Below, piece by piece: positions 1 to 18,574 of a stretch of 64,000 bases of DNA. How positions within the stretch are numbered: position 1 is the first letter of the stretch; the number at the start of each line of letters is the position of its first letter. A program made the translations under genes and the position numbers. Origin of the DNA: Sinohyriopsis cumingii. Lineage: Eukaryota > Mollusca > Bivalvia > Unionida > Unionidae. The notes under the pieces were generated by a model. That model was not told the DNA's origin, did no database searches, and saw only the letters and a list, made by a program, of their open reading frames with translations. The stretch covers positions 51,098,355 through 51,162,354 of the forward strand of contig CM068830.1 in the NCBI GenBank assembly GCA_028554795.2, in the 5' to 3' direction.

Positions 1-1610
1 GCAAGAGACGGAAGTTTGAAGTACTCGTAATTGAGATAAAACACGCTGATTTAATGAAGCTTGTCTTAAAATGTAGGAACCCAGTGCTCCAGCCACATGA
101 ATCATGATGGTAGTTGTGGAGGGTATTGAAGATTGCTTTAAACTATGTCATTAAATCCTATTGCGACTTTTATGTTAGTAAAATTATTATGCAAGATACA
201 GTAGTTGAGCAGATAAAAGTTCAGAACTAGTTATGTGTTAAGATCATGCTGTTAAGCCCAGAAGATGTTGCAAACAATCAAGAATAATGTGTATTCAGCT
301 TAGTCTACAATGGAGTCTATAAAGGAGACTTAATGAAATTGAATATGCGCATATATGGTTTTTTATTCTGAAATATTTTATATCTGTTAGGCCTGGACAT
401 ACACTAAATTTCTGCTTTCATGGAAAATACTGAATTCCTTTTAATGGGCAATTGAATATCATTAAACATTTAAGTCCAGTAACATTATTGTGGCTTGTGC
501 ACATACAGAATTGTAACTTAATTTATAACCACAAAGCTGTATTTTGTGAACCAATTGTTAACGTATAGAAGAAAAAAAAAACCCAAGTTATATTTCAGAA
601 TTATAATATTTACAATATTTTAACAGTGTAGACTACAAATTGTGAAATTTGTTTCTCTCGTTGTGGCCGGAATGTTAAAGTATTCAGTATAAATGTCAGT
701 CTGTCCAACGCATAACTTGTCCCAAGGACTCTTCCTGGTATACAGGCAGAAACTGAATACCAAATATTTCAAAACGATTGGACATTAAGGCTGAGTAACA
801 GGTGTCATTATAGGTAAAAGAACTTCATTTCACCTACTTTGGACATGGCTGCTTAAACGCATATAGAGGAATCTAACGTCACATATAGCCTGATACAATC
901 CTTATGGCGTGGGCGTACACTCATGAATGCTAAATTTGTCTGTCTCATTTTAAAACTTGTAATTCTGAAGTGCCCCCCCCTTCTCTTTCTCTCTCTCTCT
1001 CTCTGATACCAATCGGTCCATAAACGAGTTTTCATTCCACTTTTTAAAACATCGCACAACTTCTCTAAAATCAATGTGAGTAGAATGATTTGTTATCATC
1101 CATGCATTCCAATTATGACCATAGTATGTACTAAGTTTCACAACAGTTCATTAAAATCTTTAGCTGCATTCAAAAATTGACATACCTTCCATCCAGCTCT
1201 AAATCAAAAAGGGAACAGAAAAAAATAAAATAGTAGAAGCACAACGATTTGCAGCGGCGGTTTTAGGGCTGTACGGGTCCAATGCTAGATGCGGACATTG
1301 GACCCCCAAAATCTAATTTCTATATCACAGAAGAATTTCTATGAAACGTACGATTTTGTTTTCAAAATCAAACTTAGTTTTAAAATAATCTGCTTAAATT
1401 ATAATCTGTTTTAAACAAACACTAAAATTTTCGCTCCACCGCTCCCAGCTTATGGGCACCTCAATAAGGGCGCTACTCAGATTTGTCAGTATGTGCATCT
1501 TCAGATGATGGCCGTTTTGTTTACCAAGTCTCGCGGAGAAACCGCGATACTTGTTGCACTAACAAAGTTTGTGTCATACATATTTAAAAAGCACAAAACA
1601 AACATTCTAT
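1..1610. other. intergenic, no gene seen
   Basis: AT-rich sequence with stops in all frames. It holds a short C-run followed by a CT repeat near 974-1004 and an A-run near 573. No domain, RNA gene or splice-consistent exon was recognised. Confidence 0.6.
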
Positions 1611-1930
1611 AGCAAAGGAAAGGAATAAAACGATCGATTCAGGGCTCACATTGTCTAAAGCAAAAGAATAAAACTATTGATTCGGGGTTCACAGGGTCGA
1701 AAGCAAAGAAATAAAACGATCAATACGGGGCTCAAGGGTCGAAAGCAAAGGAATAAAACTATTGATTTGGGCCTCACGGGGTTTAAAGCAAAAGAATAAA
1801 ACGATCGATTCCCGCGGGATTCACAGAGTCGAAAGCAAAGGAATAAAACGATCGATTCGGGCTTCACAGGATCGAAAGCAAAGGAATAAAACGATCGATT
1901 TGGGGCTCATAGGGGCGAAAGCAAATGAAC
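1611..1930. repeat. minisatellite, about 43-bp unit, seven copies
   Basis: Seven imperfect head-to-tail units of 42-46 bp, each built on 'AAAGCAAAGGAATAAAACG' followed by 'ATCGATTCGGGGCTCACAG' and 'GGTCG'. Each unit carries an AATAAA hexamer by chance of the repeat. The open frames found here on both strands are products of the repeat and not genes. Confidence 0.9.
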
Positions 1931-3163
1931 AGTTTGCATTTACGACAAAGTAGAGACCTATATATTTAAGGGTCGAAAGGTCAAAGTTCAAGATCACAGG
2001 GACCGAAGAAAAGAAAAACAGCTTCTACAGAACAACTCAAATTCTGTACTACGTATCTTGACCGATTTTATAGATAAAATAATTATGAGACAATGATCAA
2101 CGTCCTGACTTTGAGGTTAAAAGGTCAATGGCCATGGCCAAGAGAACTCCAAGATGAATACTTAAATTTCTATTCAGCAAACCATGGCCGAATTTTGCGG
2201 ATCTCTTGCATTGGAGGCATGAGGAGCCCTTATCGATTATTATGTCAATCATGTACAGCGCTGTTACTAAAAAATATAGAGAATCTTTAAAAAACATTTT
2301 ACCTCAAATTTTGCAGGCACAGAGATGAAAAGGTAAACGAACAGACAGGTAGGTAAATATATGCAAAATACACTTAGATTTCTGCATTTTGGAAATTATT
2401 CGGCGAGTATTCAATTCCTCGATGACCTATTGTTTTAGCGGGGAAACACGATTCTTTTCAAACAGATGTTTTCAAATATATCAATATTACGATTGTTTCC
2501 GAAGATGATTACTCCTATTCTTCGATAATGTGAGATAAAGTCAGACACAGGTTTATAAATGCGTCCCGAAGCATATTAGTTCCACAAAATCGGTGAAATT
2601 TTCTGCAGCAAATTGCCATCATCCGCACTGAGATATATATATAATCATTCATATTATATACATGTTGTGGATTTTAGCATCTTTTCTTTTCATCTATTAT
2701 CTAGTATTGCACATTTTATGTTAATTTGAAAGGCTTTATCCTCCTATTGTTTTCTTCAATTACCAATAATCAGCACTACTTGCTAGTATTTTGCCATCCA
2801 TCCATACATCCGTCCATACATATATACATACATGCATACATACATTTTGTAGAAGTGCTACTGGTGGTGGTGTTGTGGGGTTGTACCTTCTTACAAGGTA
2901 TCCGCTTTATTCGGCTGTCATTATCTAGAGGGTGATCGTCCTCGGTATTGTTGACCGGATCGAGTCAATATTAAAATAAAGTGTGAAATTATAGATGGAA
3001 TAAATAGAGATCTGAGCAAATATATAGAACAGAATGACACGAGCCCCTTACATGAAAACCAACAATTTAATCAATTACATAAACAACTGTGATAATACAT
3101 TAAATTAGGAAGATACATTTCTTTCGAAATAAATTATTCAGCGAATTTCAAAAGACAAATAAC

Positions 3164-3164
<1 letters not shown>
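1931..3164. other. intergenic with short simple repeats
   Basis: Unrecognised DNA. It includes 'AAGGTCAAAGTTCAAGATCAC'-like wording near 1978-2000 of the kind found in degenerate satellite repeats, and a short (CCAT)/(CATA) stretch at about 2797-2845. No gene was supported. Confidence 0.5.

Positions 3165-3232
<68 letters not shown>
3165..3232. repeat. (AT)n microsatellite
   Basis: An uninterrupted alternating A/T tract of about 68 bp. It is followed directly by a short duplicated phrase, 'CCTATCTGTAT', twice. Confidence 0.97.
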
Positions 3233-3234
<2 letters not shown>

Positions 3235-4452
3235 TATCTGTATCCTATCTGTATTGAAAAGATAGGATTGGTTCATCATATAATCGAGTGAACAATCGAA
3301 GTCATTGCCTTGTACAACTTCATAACCTGCTTATTCCCGGTTCACTCCAACTTCACTGTGTCTGTCCTCGGTCCTTTCTCTTTTTTCCTTCTCCATCCTA
3401 CCTACTGTCTCGCCTCTTTTCGGCTTTCAAACTTTGTGTTGGTAGGTGGATACGTAAGTACGTAGATACGTAGATACTTGGGTAAGTAGGTACGTGGATA
3501 CGTCAGTGGATATGTCAGTGAAGCTATTTCCCCTTTCAAAAAAAAAAAAAAAAGAGAAGCAACCTAAATCTTCTGTCAGTTGTTCTACTGGGAATATATC
3601 ATTACTCCCCTCTCTGTATGTCAGATATAGTTCTATCGGAATTCAAACAGATACCAAAGGCTATCTGGTCAAGCTAAACATGGCTGACCATAAACAAACC
3701 TAGTTTCATAAGATTACTGTACTTCCTACCGGCTATTCCATCCTGACTCTCATTAACATCACATGAGACATAACAGTTCCGTTATCGTCTCAATTACACA
3801 AATGAATACATGAAAAAATCATTAATGGCAAAACTACGTTATTTTCAGCGAATACACACATTCGAGTCTTTAGCATACATGGAATCATTGACGCAGATAC
3901 CTTGTGCTTTCAAGCTTTGTTCGCTTCTACCGCATGAATTGTGACCGTTGACTTTCATGACTTTCGGTCCCTTTGACAAATGTTTACGAGAATTTCTTCC
4001 AAATTCAATCTCAAATTCAGTCTCCTACAATTTTTCGTCTTGCAGGAAAACAGACTGACTAAATTTTTGGCGATGGGGGCATATAAAACCCAAGAAATTT
4101 CTTGTGGGAACCACGCCCCTCAATTAGCGTAACCAATCTGGATTAAATATACCTACCGCCTATTATAACACGGACCAAAATTGCGGTCAGCCTGACTTCT
4201 AGATTTCCAAATAACTGATTCTTGTAAATTTAAAATCTGACAGTTCCGATACAAAATCGAAGTTAACCTTTCATTTTCTAGTCTGTCTGACGTTTAAATA
4301 AACGAAGGCTTAATTAAGAATCACTTGCTCTCCCGACACAGACATTATATATCGTTGCAGTATAGCATTTTAACAGTCACCTGTCCCCATAAATCTAGTT
4401 AATTGTTCTCTGGCCCAAATTAATGTGCTCTTTATGGATCGACAGAAATTTG
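3233..4452. other. intergenic, no gene seen
   Basis: Contains a GTA/GATAC-rich low-complexity patch at about 3438-3520 and an A-run at about 3540-3554. Open frames here are short and resemble no known protein. Confidence 0.5.
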
Positions 4453-4578
4453 CATCCATCCATCCATCCACCCATCCACCCATACATCCATGCATACATA
4501 CATACATACATGCATGCATGCATGCATGCACGCACGCACGCATACATACATACATACAGACATACATACATACATACA

Positions 4579-4612
<34 letters not shown>

Positions 4613-4630
4613 CATACATACATACATTCA
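4453..4630. repeat. (CCAT)n-(CATA)n-(CATG)n compound microsatellite
   Basis: Tetranucleotide repeats in succession: CATC/CACC, then CATA, then ATGC/ACGC, then a long CATA run. All six overlapping open frames predicted here are repeat translations (runs of HTYI or MYVC) and are not genes. Confidence 0.97.
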
Positions 4631-5689
4631 CACACAATTACCAAAAATCTGTTCCACAATTGCTTCTACACACATCGACCAAACCTAGTGTAAAGCATGC
4701 ATTCAAGGCCTGAATTACACAATTGAATTTCGATCCAAATGGTCAAAGATTGAGGTCACAGTGACTGAAGAAAGAACGATGGATTCCTCAACATAACTTT
4801 ATATCTGCAACATATACCATGATCAAACAATGTGGATAGCTTATGAGAGAGAGGGAGAGAGAGTTTACTATTGCTTTTCGAACACGATATATATAATTCA
4901 GTGAGAAATTTCTTTCAGATCATTGTAAAGTTGGGAAAATGCACAATCACCTACATATTGCCTGATACGGAGATAGCAGTTTCTTTTAAAAAGGAAAATA
5001 ACTATGGAATAAACAAATCAGGAATTCCCTAAATAGATGAAATAAATAGCATCAAACACTTTGCGGGCAAATCATGTACCAATACCGAATCTCTTGATAT
5101 TTTTGGACTCGAGTCTTTGGATAGAGCAATAGGATTTTTTCCAGTAGAGACTGAGTAATTCATTCTGTAACGACACATCAACACAAGTAAAACTACCAGC
5201 ATGTAGCCTTGAGACACTGGGAGCAATGAAACGCGGGGTTAGCATAAACATAAATTTAACCCGCAACCCATCAATACTATATCCGATTCGCTAATCACTG
5301 GGACATCATGCCAAATACAAATGAAATGGTCATATGAGCACAATCCTGGCTAATATAGCCAAAGTTTATACCGCATTTTCCCCGACTCTGTGATTTTGTT
5401 TTAAAGGAAACAAACAATTGGGGAGGGCTCCCTAATGTTAGTTAATTTTGATTACATTTTGTAATGTTTGGTATGTTTCGCTCACACATAATCTTCATTT
5501 GAAAGAGTTGATACCTTGTAAGGTATATTATTGTATTAGTGACCCAGACAAGGGTCATAGGTGAAACGTAACTTTAAAAGAAAATAAGCTTGCGTCGAAG
5601 CTGTCAGTTGCTGAAGTTACAATTTCTGCACGGTGTATTTGCACTTTAATGTTTTTGTAAATCAATGTCATGTCATCTTTACATTACAG
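4631..5689. other. upstream flank of the 5.7-12.3 kb gene
   Basis: No coding exon was recognised. A short GA repeat lies near 4844-4862. If the gene at 5703 has 5' untranslated exons and a promoter, they should lie here or further left, because the first coding exon is itself preceded by a splice acceptor (AG at 5688-5689). No clear TATA box could be assigned. Confidence 0.4.
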
Positions 5690-5702
5690 AAGTCTTACAG
5701 CA

Positions 5703-12299
<6,597 letters not shown>

Positions 12300-12323
<24 letters not shown>

Positions 12324-12363
12324 TTCTATGTTCATAGGGTTATCATATCGGAACCTTGGCTAG
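12300..12363. repeat. 17-bp perfect inverted repeat at the 3' end of the gene
   Basis: 'CTAGCCAAGGTTCCGAT' at 12300-12316 is repeated exactly in inverted form at 12347-12363 with a 30-nt spacer. The left arm encodes the last residues of the predicted protein, so the transcript would form a stem over its stop codon. Confidence 0.85.
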
Positions 12364-12435
12364 ATGGGGAAATGTGGATTTTGCATAAACCTTGGAGAAA
12401 TAGGACATGCGCTATTTTTTGCGTATACTGTTGCA

Positions 12436-12441
12436 AATAAA
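12436..12441 (+). terminator. AATAAA polyadenylation signal
   Basis: The canonical hexamer 113 nt after the stop codon of the gene model, a normal distance for a short 3' untranslated region. Followed by a T-rich stretch. Confidence 0.45.
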
Positions 12442-12449
12442 ATGGATTT

Positions 12450-15424
12450 TAGTCAGTCTTACACAACATAGAGAGTAAGTCCTGAAAAAAGAGATAGGAA
12501 TGCCATATTGTGTTGGATTGTGCTCTTCTATGGACAAATGAATCACGTTCTACAATGACGCGGCTAATGTCTATTTCAAAAATGTATTAGAATGAGGTGG
12601 TTATGAATGGGGCTTAGAGCATCGGGAATGGTTATAAACAACAATGTCAATAGCCTTTGCATTTCGCCATAAAAGAAAGTGTATTCAGTTAGAAGAAGAA
12701 TAGCTAGTAGTAATAGCATTATCTTGAAAGAAGTGTTGCACTTTGCTTGCTGTCGTAATTCATCAATCATTGATCCTTATAGTAAATTGTTGCATTAACA
12801 ATGTTTTTTTTTTGTGATTGTTGTGGCATATCTTCTGTGAAATTGCTGGTTTTATTGTCCATGGACTTAAGTCTGAAGTAAAGTCATCATCTTTGTCGTC
12901 ATCATCGTCATCGTCATAATCATCATTAAAGTCATTATTGTATTAGCAATTAGCAGCATTTTATGATGAAGACATTAACACAATTCTCCATGTAGTTTTT
13001 TGGTAAGTATAATGATAAGAACAAAAATAATAATACAATATAATTTTAGTCCCAAACATTATGATGCTCTCCAAAACGAAGTCTTGAATATTTTCTTATT
13101 CTTTGCTACCATGCCTTTCTGTACATGCTGTACATCTTTTCTACCACAATTGGTCATTCAGTTTTCTATGCTTTATTAATTAACAAATTTTGAGTTTAAA
13201 TTTCTAACCACTTTTTTGGCATCTATTAATGGGTTCCACTTTGGTCTAATATTTAGCCATCATGTAGACTACCAGCCACATTAAGGTGTCCCCTTGTATC
13301 CTGCTTTCTAAGGCACGACGTCTTTGCAAATGACTACACTGTAAAACGATAAAAATTAATTTATCCAGTCTTCAAATGTCATGCACAAAACAATATAAAT
13401 AAATATTTATCACAAGTACAGAAAAATATTACTAAATCACCACGAATATGCATATAACTAATTATACAAAAAGGTGTTGACTTTTTCCTATCTATGGCCT
13501 ATAAGACACATCGTAGAATCTTTTGAAGAAAACCACGTCGATATATACATGTCATATTCACCGTCGTTAAGTATATTACGCTATACTTAGGTTAACATTC
13601 ACGATTAGTGACAACTGTAACATCCAACAGAAAAGAACGAAGTACCTTCTTCTAAATTATCTAATTGTTCTTCTTTCTTACCTGATCAGTTTGGAGTTTT
13701 GTTAAAGTTTCTCGTTTTCTTGATTTGAATCACACTTTTATTTTGCAGGAAGTGCCTTCTCACACACGCATACCACAACCACACTAGTTCTCAAACTTAC
13801 AGGCAAAGTTCTCATATATATAGGATAAGTAGCTAGTAGCAAGTATTTTTAATTAACTGTAGACGGGTATAAATAACTATATGCTGTGAAATAACAGATG
13901 AAATTAAATAAAATGAAAACAAGCATATATTAAGTCGTGTTATTGTGTGTATTTCAGGTATGTTTCCGAACTCTCTTTGCTCTTAACAGTACCAACGACA
14001 AGTTGTACTTTCAATATGGAAAATTTCGTAGCTATAGGGTTTCAGGTATGCGTGTAATGCGACTGTCCGTGTTGACTGGAAGAAGACCAATAGGACATCC
14101 CCCGTTACATTACATAGTGATGTTTGCCACATGCATTATACGTAAGGCACGAATGTATATGAAAAATGTAACGCTCGTTGCGTCTTACTAAGTCTTTTTG
14201 CACCAAGATAATTACAGTGCAATAACTTAATACTACATCAATGGGATGACCTATTGCGAATATTGGTTTTTCTTTTGTCAGCTTGCGATAACTAATTATT
14301 AACACAATTTTCCGTCCTGTTTTTATGTTCTGTAGTCGTTATTTGCAAGAGAATCGAACAACAGTTGTAATATTTCATTAATTTCAGGGGATAAAGCGTG
14401 TATCATTATAGCGAATGTTATAACTGCAAAGAGCATCAGGTTCTCTCTGAGAGTTATGTCAATGTGCTGTAAATGATTTGTACAAAGCCTTGACATTGCC
14501 TTCATAATGTAAACAAATTTATTCTATATATATAAGCAATGCTTTCAGACATAACGGAAAATCTTTGCGAGAACTTCTTTCATCGGGGCCTTATGCTGTG
14601 TGTGTGTGTGTTAAAATGTTTGTATTTGAGTTACACTGTAATGCTTGAAGTGCTTCATAAATTAATGAATATTGAGTTGTTGGTGGTATTGTTTCTAAAA
14701 TTTTCACGAATCCCAGTTACTTGTGGGGTAAGACGGAGTTAATAATTGACGAACAAAATTTATGTTCTGTATAGTTCTTTCCCTACGCTGTTGATGTTTA
14801 ATGAAAACGAGTCACTTATTATTGGTCTATTCAACTTGATAATAATGACCTGAATGCAAAATTGTGTATGATCTGGAAAATTCAGACCAAAACTCTAAAA
14901 CTAATAATAAAATTAATGCCAACGGCCACTAGAGCAAACGAAAATGGTAGATACAGAAATGTATTTCAGTGCTAGTTCCTATACGATGTTTGTTTGCTAA
15001 CATTTGACTAGAAATACAATTCCAAATTTAAACTGTGCAGACAAGAACAATTTAAGTTTTTCCATGACCCGCTTCTGGCAGATTTTTCCACACTTTTAAA
15101 GGTGTTGAAATTTTACCAATTAATCAAATAGTTCAAAAACTTCCAGAGGAGATACCGCATATTTGTTAGTGACCGTTTCTGTTTGACCCTTCTCTTGGAT
15201 TTCGCTCATACAGTAAGACACATTCTCATTAGCTCTAGATTGTTCCTGAATGTGCTTGTCCTAATAAAGCGAGATGATCTCGAAAGAAAAGTCATGGCGG
15301 TTAAATACTTGGCATGTTCTTGTCTACACTCGCCTCAGTTGTGGTGTGGGTCCTCAAACCGAGAAAGAGGTTCTTGGCGGTTCTCGAATGAGGTTTTTTT
15401 TGCGTTAGGTCAAAAAGAACCACA
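12450..15424. other. intergenic, no gene seen
   Basis: AT-rich, with a short (CAT)n stretch near 12890-12935. Open frames such as 12576-12770, 13937-14191 and 14105-14305 have no recognisable motif. Nothing else was supported. Confidence 0.45.
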
Positions 15425-15907
15425 ATGACATTGTATTCGGATAAAGAATCTCGTTTTTGTGTCTCTCCCAGGAACATCCACTCAGTAGATTTAACAGCAC
15501 AAGGCCCAAATGTAATTGGCTGCCACACGAGGTTAACCTGTCATGAGTTGCACTGGATGGTACTGCTACCCGTCGCCATTGTATCTTTAACGACACTTTC
15601 TTCCTGTAACTCTAGAAATAGCTTCTTTTTTCACAAAAAAAGACGGAAAGAAAATTTTCACAAATTTTTTATTTGTAATAGAAATTCTTGCAGGTTCACT
15701 TCCAAGATGGACAGAATACGCTTTATTACTGATTGGTTAAATTTCTCTTTGGTGACATGCAGTGTACCCGTTTTTATCGATGCAGACATGTCCACTTTCT
15801 TAACAAGTTTGCATAACAGAGGGTTAAGATCCGGTTACACTTTGACCGGAACAGCGACAGACTCATGTGTATCATATATACCGACACCGAAGGAGAGTTT
15901 TGTATAG
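15425..15907 (+). CDS. 160-codon open frame, uncertain
   Basis: The longest repeat-free open frame left of the Polinton region. I do not recognise the product. It contains a splice-acceptor-like 'AATTCTTGCAG' ending at 15693, followed by about 70 codons (starting 'FTSKMDRIRFITDWLNF', ending 'PTPKESFV'), so the second half might be a terminal exon rather than the whole being a gene. No signal peptide, cysteine pattern or catalytic motif is visible. Chance remains a good explanation. Confidence 0.2.
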   Translation: MTLYSDKESRFCVSPRNIHSVDLTAQGPNVIGCHTRLTCHELHWMVLLPVAIVSLTTLSSCNSRNSFFFHKKRRKENFHKFFICNRNSCRFTSKMDRIRFITDWLNFSLVTCSVPVFIDADMSTFLTSLHNRGLRSGYTLTGTATDSCVSYIPTPKESFV

Positions 15908-16530
15908 GTCAGCACAAATGATTGTTATGGCTCATATTTCATCCTCGTGTTTATATCTTTTATTTTTCCCTTTTATTTTAAAAATCGACAATTATACAGA
16001 ATAGTATATTGTCACTTTTTGCACATATGCATTAATGTTAATGTCACTTATATGTACTTAAGAGGTTGTAGAATGATGCATAAAAAGTAATGTAACTTGA
16101 TATTTCTAGTAGGCGAGTGTCTCAGTCCGACTGCGAGATTTGTAAATTGGTGGGTGTTTTTTTGTACGGTCTATATCTTTCGTAACTAATAGTGACTCGG
16201 AGGCGTGTCTATGTTAGTTAAGACAGTTGACCAATCAGCATACTCAGTTGCAGTATCCATCAACTAGATTCTCGCGTGCGTCTGAGATATCTACTCCATC
16301 GAGAGTCTCGTAATGGTCAGTTCATCTGATTGTTACAGATATATGCCGAAAATTCTTTTTCTTTCTATTCTTCGGTCTTAAAAGTGCACCATTTTTATGG
16401 AAAGGGCAATAACACTGTGTGCGAATATGTGATAAATATAAACATAATTAGAATGTAATTTAGAGGTGATAAAATGTATTGATGCAAAAAGCAGACAATG
16501 TGTGTCCCTTCCTTGCACCCAGTAATGTAG

Positions 16531-16535
<5 letters not shown>
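15908..16535. other. intergenic, no gene seen
   Basis: AT-rich with a modestly GC-richer patch at about 16100-16320 that contains 'GACCAATCAGC', an inverted-CCAAT-type motif. No adjoining exon was found, so I do not call a promoter. Confidence 0.4.

Positions 16536-16624
<89 letters not shown>
16536..16624. repeat. (TA)n microsatellite
   Basis: About 89 bp of alternating A/T. The minus-strand 89-codon frame is a repeat artefact. Confidence 0.97.
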
Positions 16625-16627
<3 letters not shown>

Positions 16628-16799
16628 GTTTGCTTGTAATATGTCATAATTTTGACATTATATTCGGTGATTTCGTCATTATGTGCGGTAGTTTTGCCAT
16701 TATATTCGGTGTTTCGTCATTATATGAGGCAGTTTTGCCATCATATTCGGCGGTTTCGTTAATTTATCCGGTACATTTGGCATTACATGCGGTGGTTTT

Positions 16800-17054
16800 A
16801 AATTGTTGTTGTTGTTCTAGGGTTTAACGCCATTTTTCAGCACAAGATAGGCTATACATGGCGGCCAGTATAACTGGTGGAGGAAGAACCCTGGAAAACC
16901 CAGGGAAGAACCACCGACCCACGAGAAGCTACTGGCAGGCTTTCCCACATACCCACGCCAGCCGAGCCTTGGACTCGAACCCGCGCAGACAGAGGTGGGA
17001 TGGCAGTCATCCGGAACGGTGAGCGCTTTAGACCACTCGGCCACTCGAGGCCCC
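16800..17054 (-). mobile_element. SINE family A, copy 1 (tRNA-derived)
   Basis: Read on the minus strand, a type II tRNA-like head has A box 'TGGCCGAGTGG' and B box 'GGTTCGAGTCC'. A body follows with the phrases 'GGTTCTTCC' and 'AAAAATGGCGTTAAACCC', and the tail is (AAC)n. A 10-bp target-site duplication 'CGGTGGTTTT' (16790-16799 and 17055-17064) flanks it, although the host minisatellite has similar words. Both open frames over it are SINE artefacts. Confidence 0.9.
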
Positions 17055-17112
17055 CGGTGGTTTTGCTACCGTTTGCGGTAGTGTTGTTGTTATACGCAGT
17101 GCTTTCCAGTCT

Positions 17113-17382
17113 GATTAAAATCAGATCTCCGCTGTTATACATGAAGATCTGAGAGCGACCGCTTAGGGGTCATGTAATCAACCAATCAGATGAAGTCTTA
17201 CATCTTCGCGTTTGGAGACTGAGCAGTGTAGATGGAGAGCATGAATGTGAATGAAGGATTTTATTCACTTTCAGATTTTTGAAAGTTACATTTCCATTGG
17301 CTAATTAAAAGGTTACAGAACATAATCCTTAAGCGGTCATCTTCAGATCTTCACGTAGGACAGCGGAGATCTGATTTTAATC
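17113..17382. mobile_element. fold-back MITE with 55-bp inverted arms
   Basis: 17113-17167 and 17327-17382 are inverted copies beginning 'GATTAAAATCAGATCTCCGC', with a few mismatches, around about 160 bp. A single end of the same wording ('GGATTTTAATCAGACTGG') occurs at about 21764-21781, so the end sequence is repeated elsewhere. It has no coding capacity. Confidence 0.8.
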
Positions 17383-17480
17383 TCGATCATATTTGGTGCA
17401 TGTTTCTTCTTTTTCGGTGCTCAGCTCCTTTTCCTTTATATTTGGTCCTTGCATCTTAATGTTCGGTGGTTTAATTAGTA

Positions 17481-18019
17481 TATAGAGTGTTTATCTCATT
17501 ACACGATGTTACTACGATGGTGATGATAATAGTCGGAAAACGTCGTAAAACTACCAAATGTTTCCGATATAGGATTATTTCTGACGGCTTCAAAAAACTT
17601 CTACACCGAAGTTTCAGACGCTTTCATCATGTCCATTTTTACTTTTACAAGGTTTTATAGATACATAACGAACTAACGGGGTATCATCGAAAGTTTAAAC
17701 TTAATATACGTCATTGGCAATTTTTCCAGAAAGAAAGAGTGAGAGAGAGAATAACATCAGATATTGTCAGTAAACTTTCGAGGTATGATATGATTTCATT
17801 GGGTGTTACGAACAGATATGAGTCGATGAATTTGCGTGCATCGTCATGAATTTGCGTACAGCGTGCATCAGGTTTGGATTAAGTCTACCTGTCAAAATGA
17901 AGCAGGTTTGTATTGCAACTACATTAAAATTCAATTAACCTGAACTTATTTCATCAAGTCATTGTCTTGGATGGTCACTATCTATATTAATCGAAAACTA
18001 TCCCGTTTGTTTGTAACCA
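17481..18019. other. intergenic, no gene seen
   Basis: No motif recognised. A phrase 'CATGAATTTGCGT(A/G)' occurs twice in tandem near 17827-17860. Confidence 0.4.
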
Positions 18020-18548
18020 CTACCGATTTTATAAACGAAAATCATCAAGGATATAAACAAATGCACAGAGCTTAGTCATTTCATTCATCAATTTCTTATT
18101 TCTTAATTGATTGTCACCAGGGTTTCCCAAACACTGTCGTTTTACTGGCATTTCAAACTAAACAGAAGCTGTCGATGTAAACAAGCAGAGAGACTGCTGA
18201 CTGTCTTGTTATCTTTCAAGAACAGTCTGTTTCAGCAAAAACTGTATCGTCTGCATCCAATATTTGCAAAGTCTGGTTTTGATATTTATTTAAAAACATT
18301 GAGCAAATAAAAAGTAGAAGCACTTGTTAACATTTATTCAAAGAAACGTACTCCAAAAATGTACGGAATTATTTAAATTATCTAAGACATTGAACTACAT
18401 CACATCTGTTCCTAGAAAACATAGACTCGCCCATGAAAATAAATCAACCGTGTTACTAAAGAAACTCACCATTTGATTCGAAACGCCAACAAGTTAAAAG
18501 TGTTTGGGACCCACTGACGATAATCAGATTAGAAATTATAAATTGATG
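18020..18548. repeat. fold-back interspersed repeat, copy 2
   Basis: The left half matches 7388-7560 and 23210-23510. The right end (about 18410-18548), in reverse complement, matches 7465-7690. Ends 'TTAGTCATTTCATTCATCAA' and its rough inverse bound the element. The open frame at 18107-18310 is not conserved between copies. Confidence 0.65.
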
Positions 18549-18549
18549 T

Positions 18550-18574
18550 ACACACACGCGCGCGCGCGCGCGCC
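18550..18574. repeat. (CA)n(CG)n alternating purine-pyrimidine tract
   Basis: A short ACACAC run goes into nine or so CG dinucleotides. Long CG alternation is rare in this AT-rich window and is the classic Z-DNA-prone sequence. It lies exactly at the end of the fold-back repeat. Confidence 0.9.

Larger units (their letters stand above)
16625..17480. repeat. degenerate about 22-bp minisatellite, interrupted
   Basis: Units like 'GTAGTTTTGCCATTATATTC' recur with alternating forms ('TTTCGTCATTATATGAGG') from 16625 to 16799, resume briefly at 17055-17110 and again at about 17385-17475. The breaks are a SINE (16800-17054) and a fold-back MITE (17113-17382), so the array is older than both. Confidence 0.7.

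Noticed and set aside
4370-4713. Six overlapping open frames of 67-96 codons on both strands
   Set aside because: All are translations of the CATA/CATC tetranucleotide repeat (MYVC, HTYI runs).
16840-17152. Proteins of 75-96 codons on both strands
   Set aside because: They are shadows of SINE family A and the adjoining MITE; the same pseudo-proteins recur at 49300-49524 and 50250-50710.
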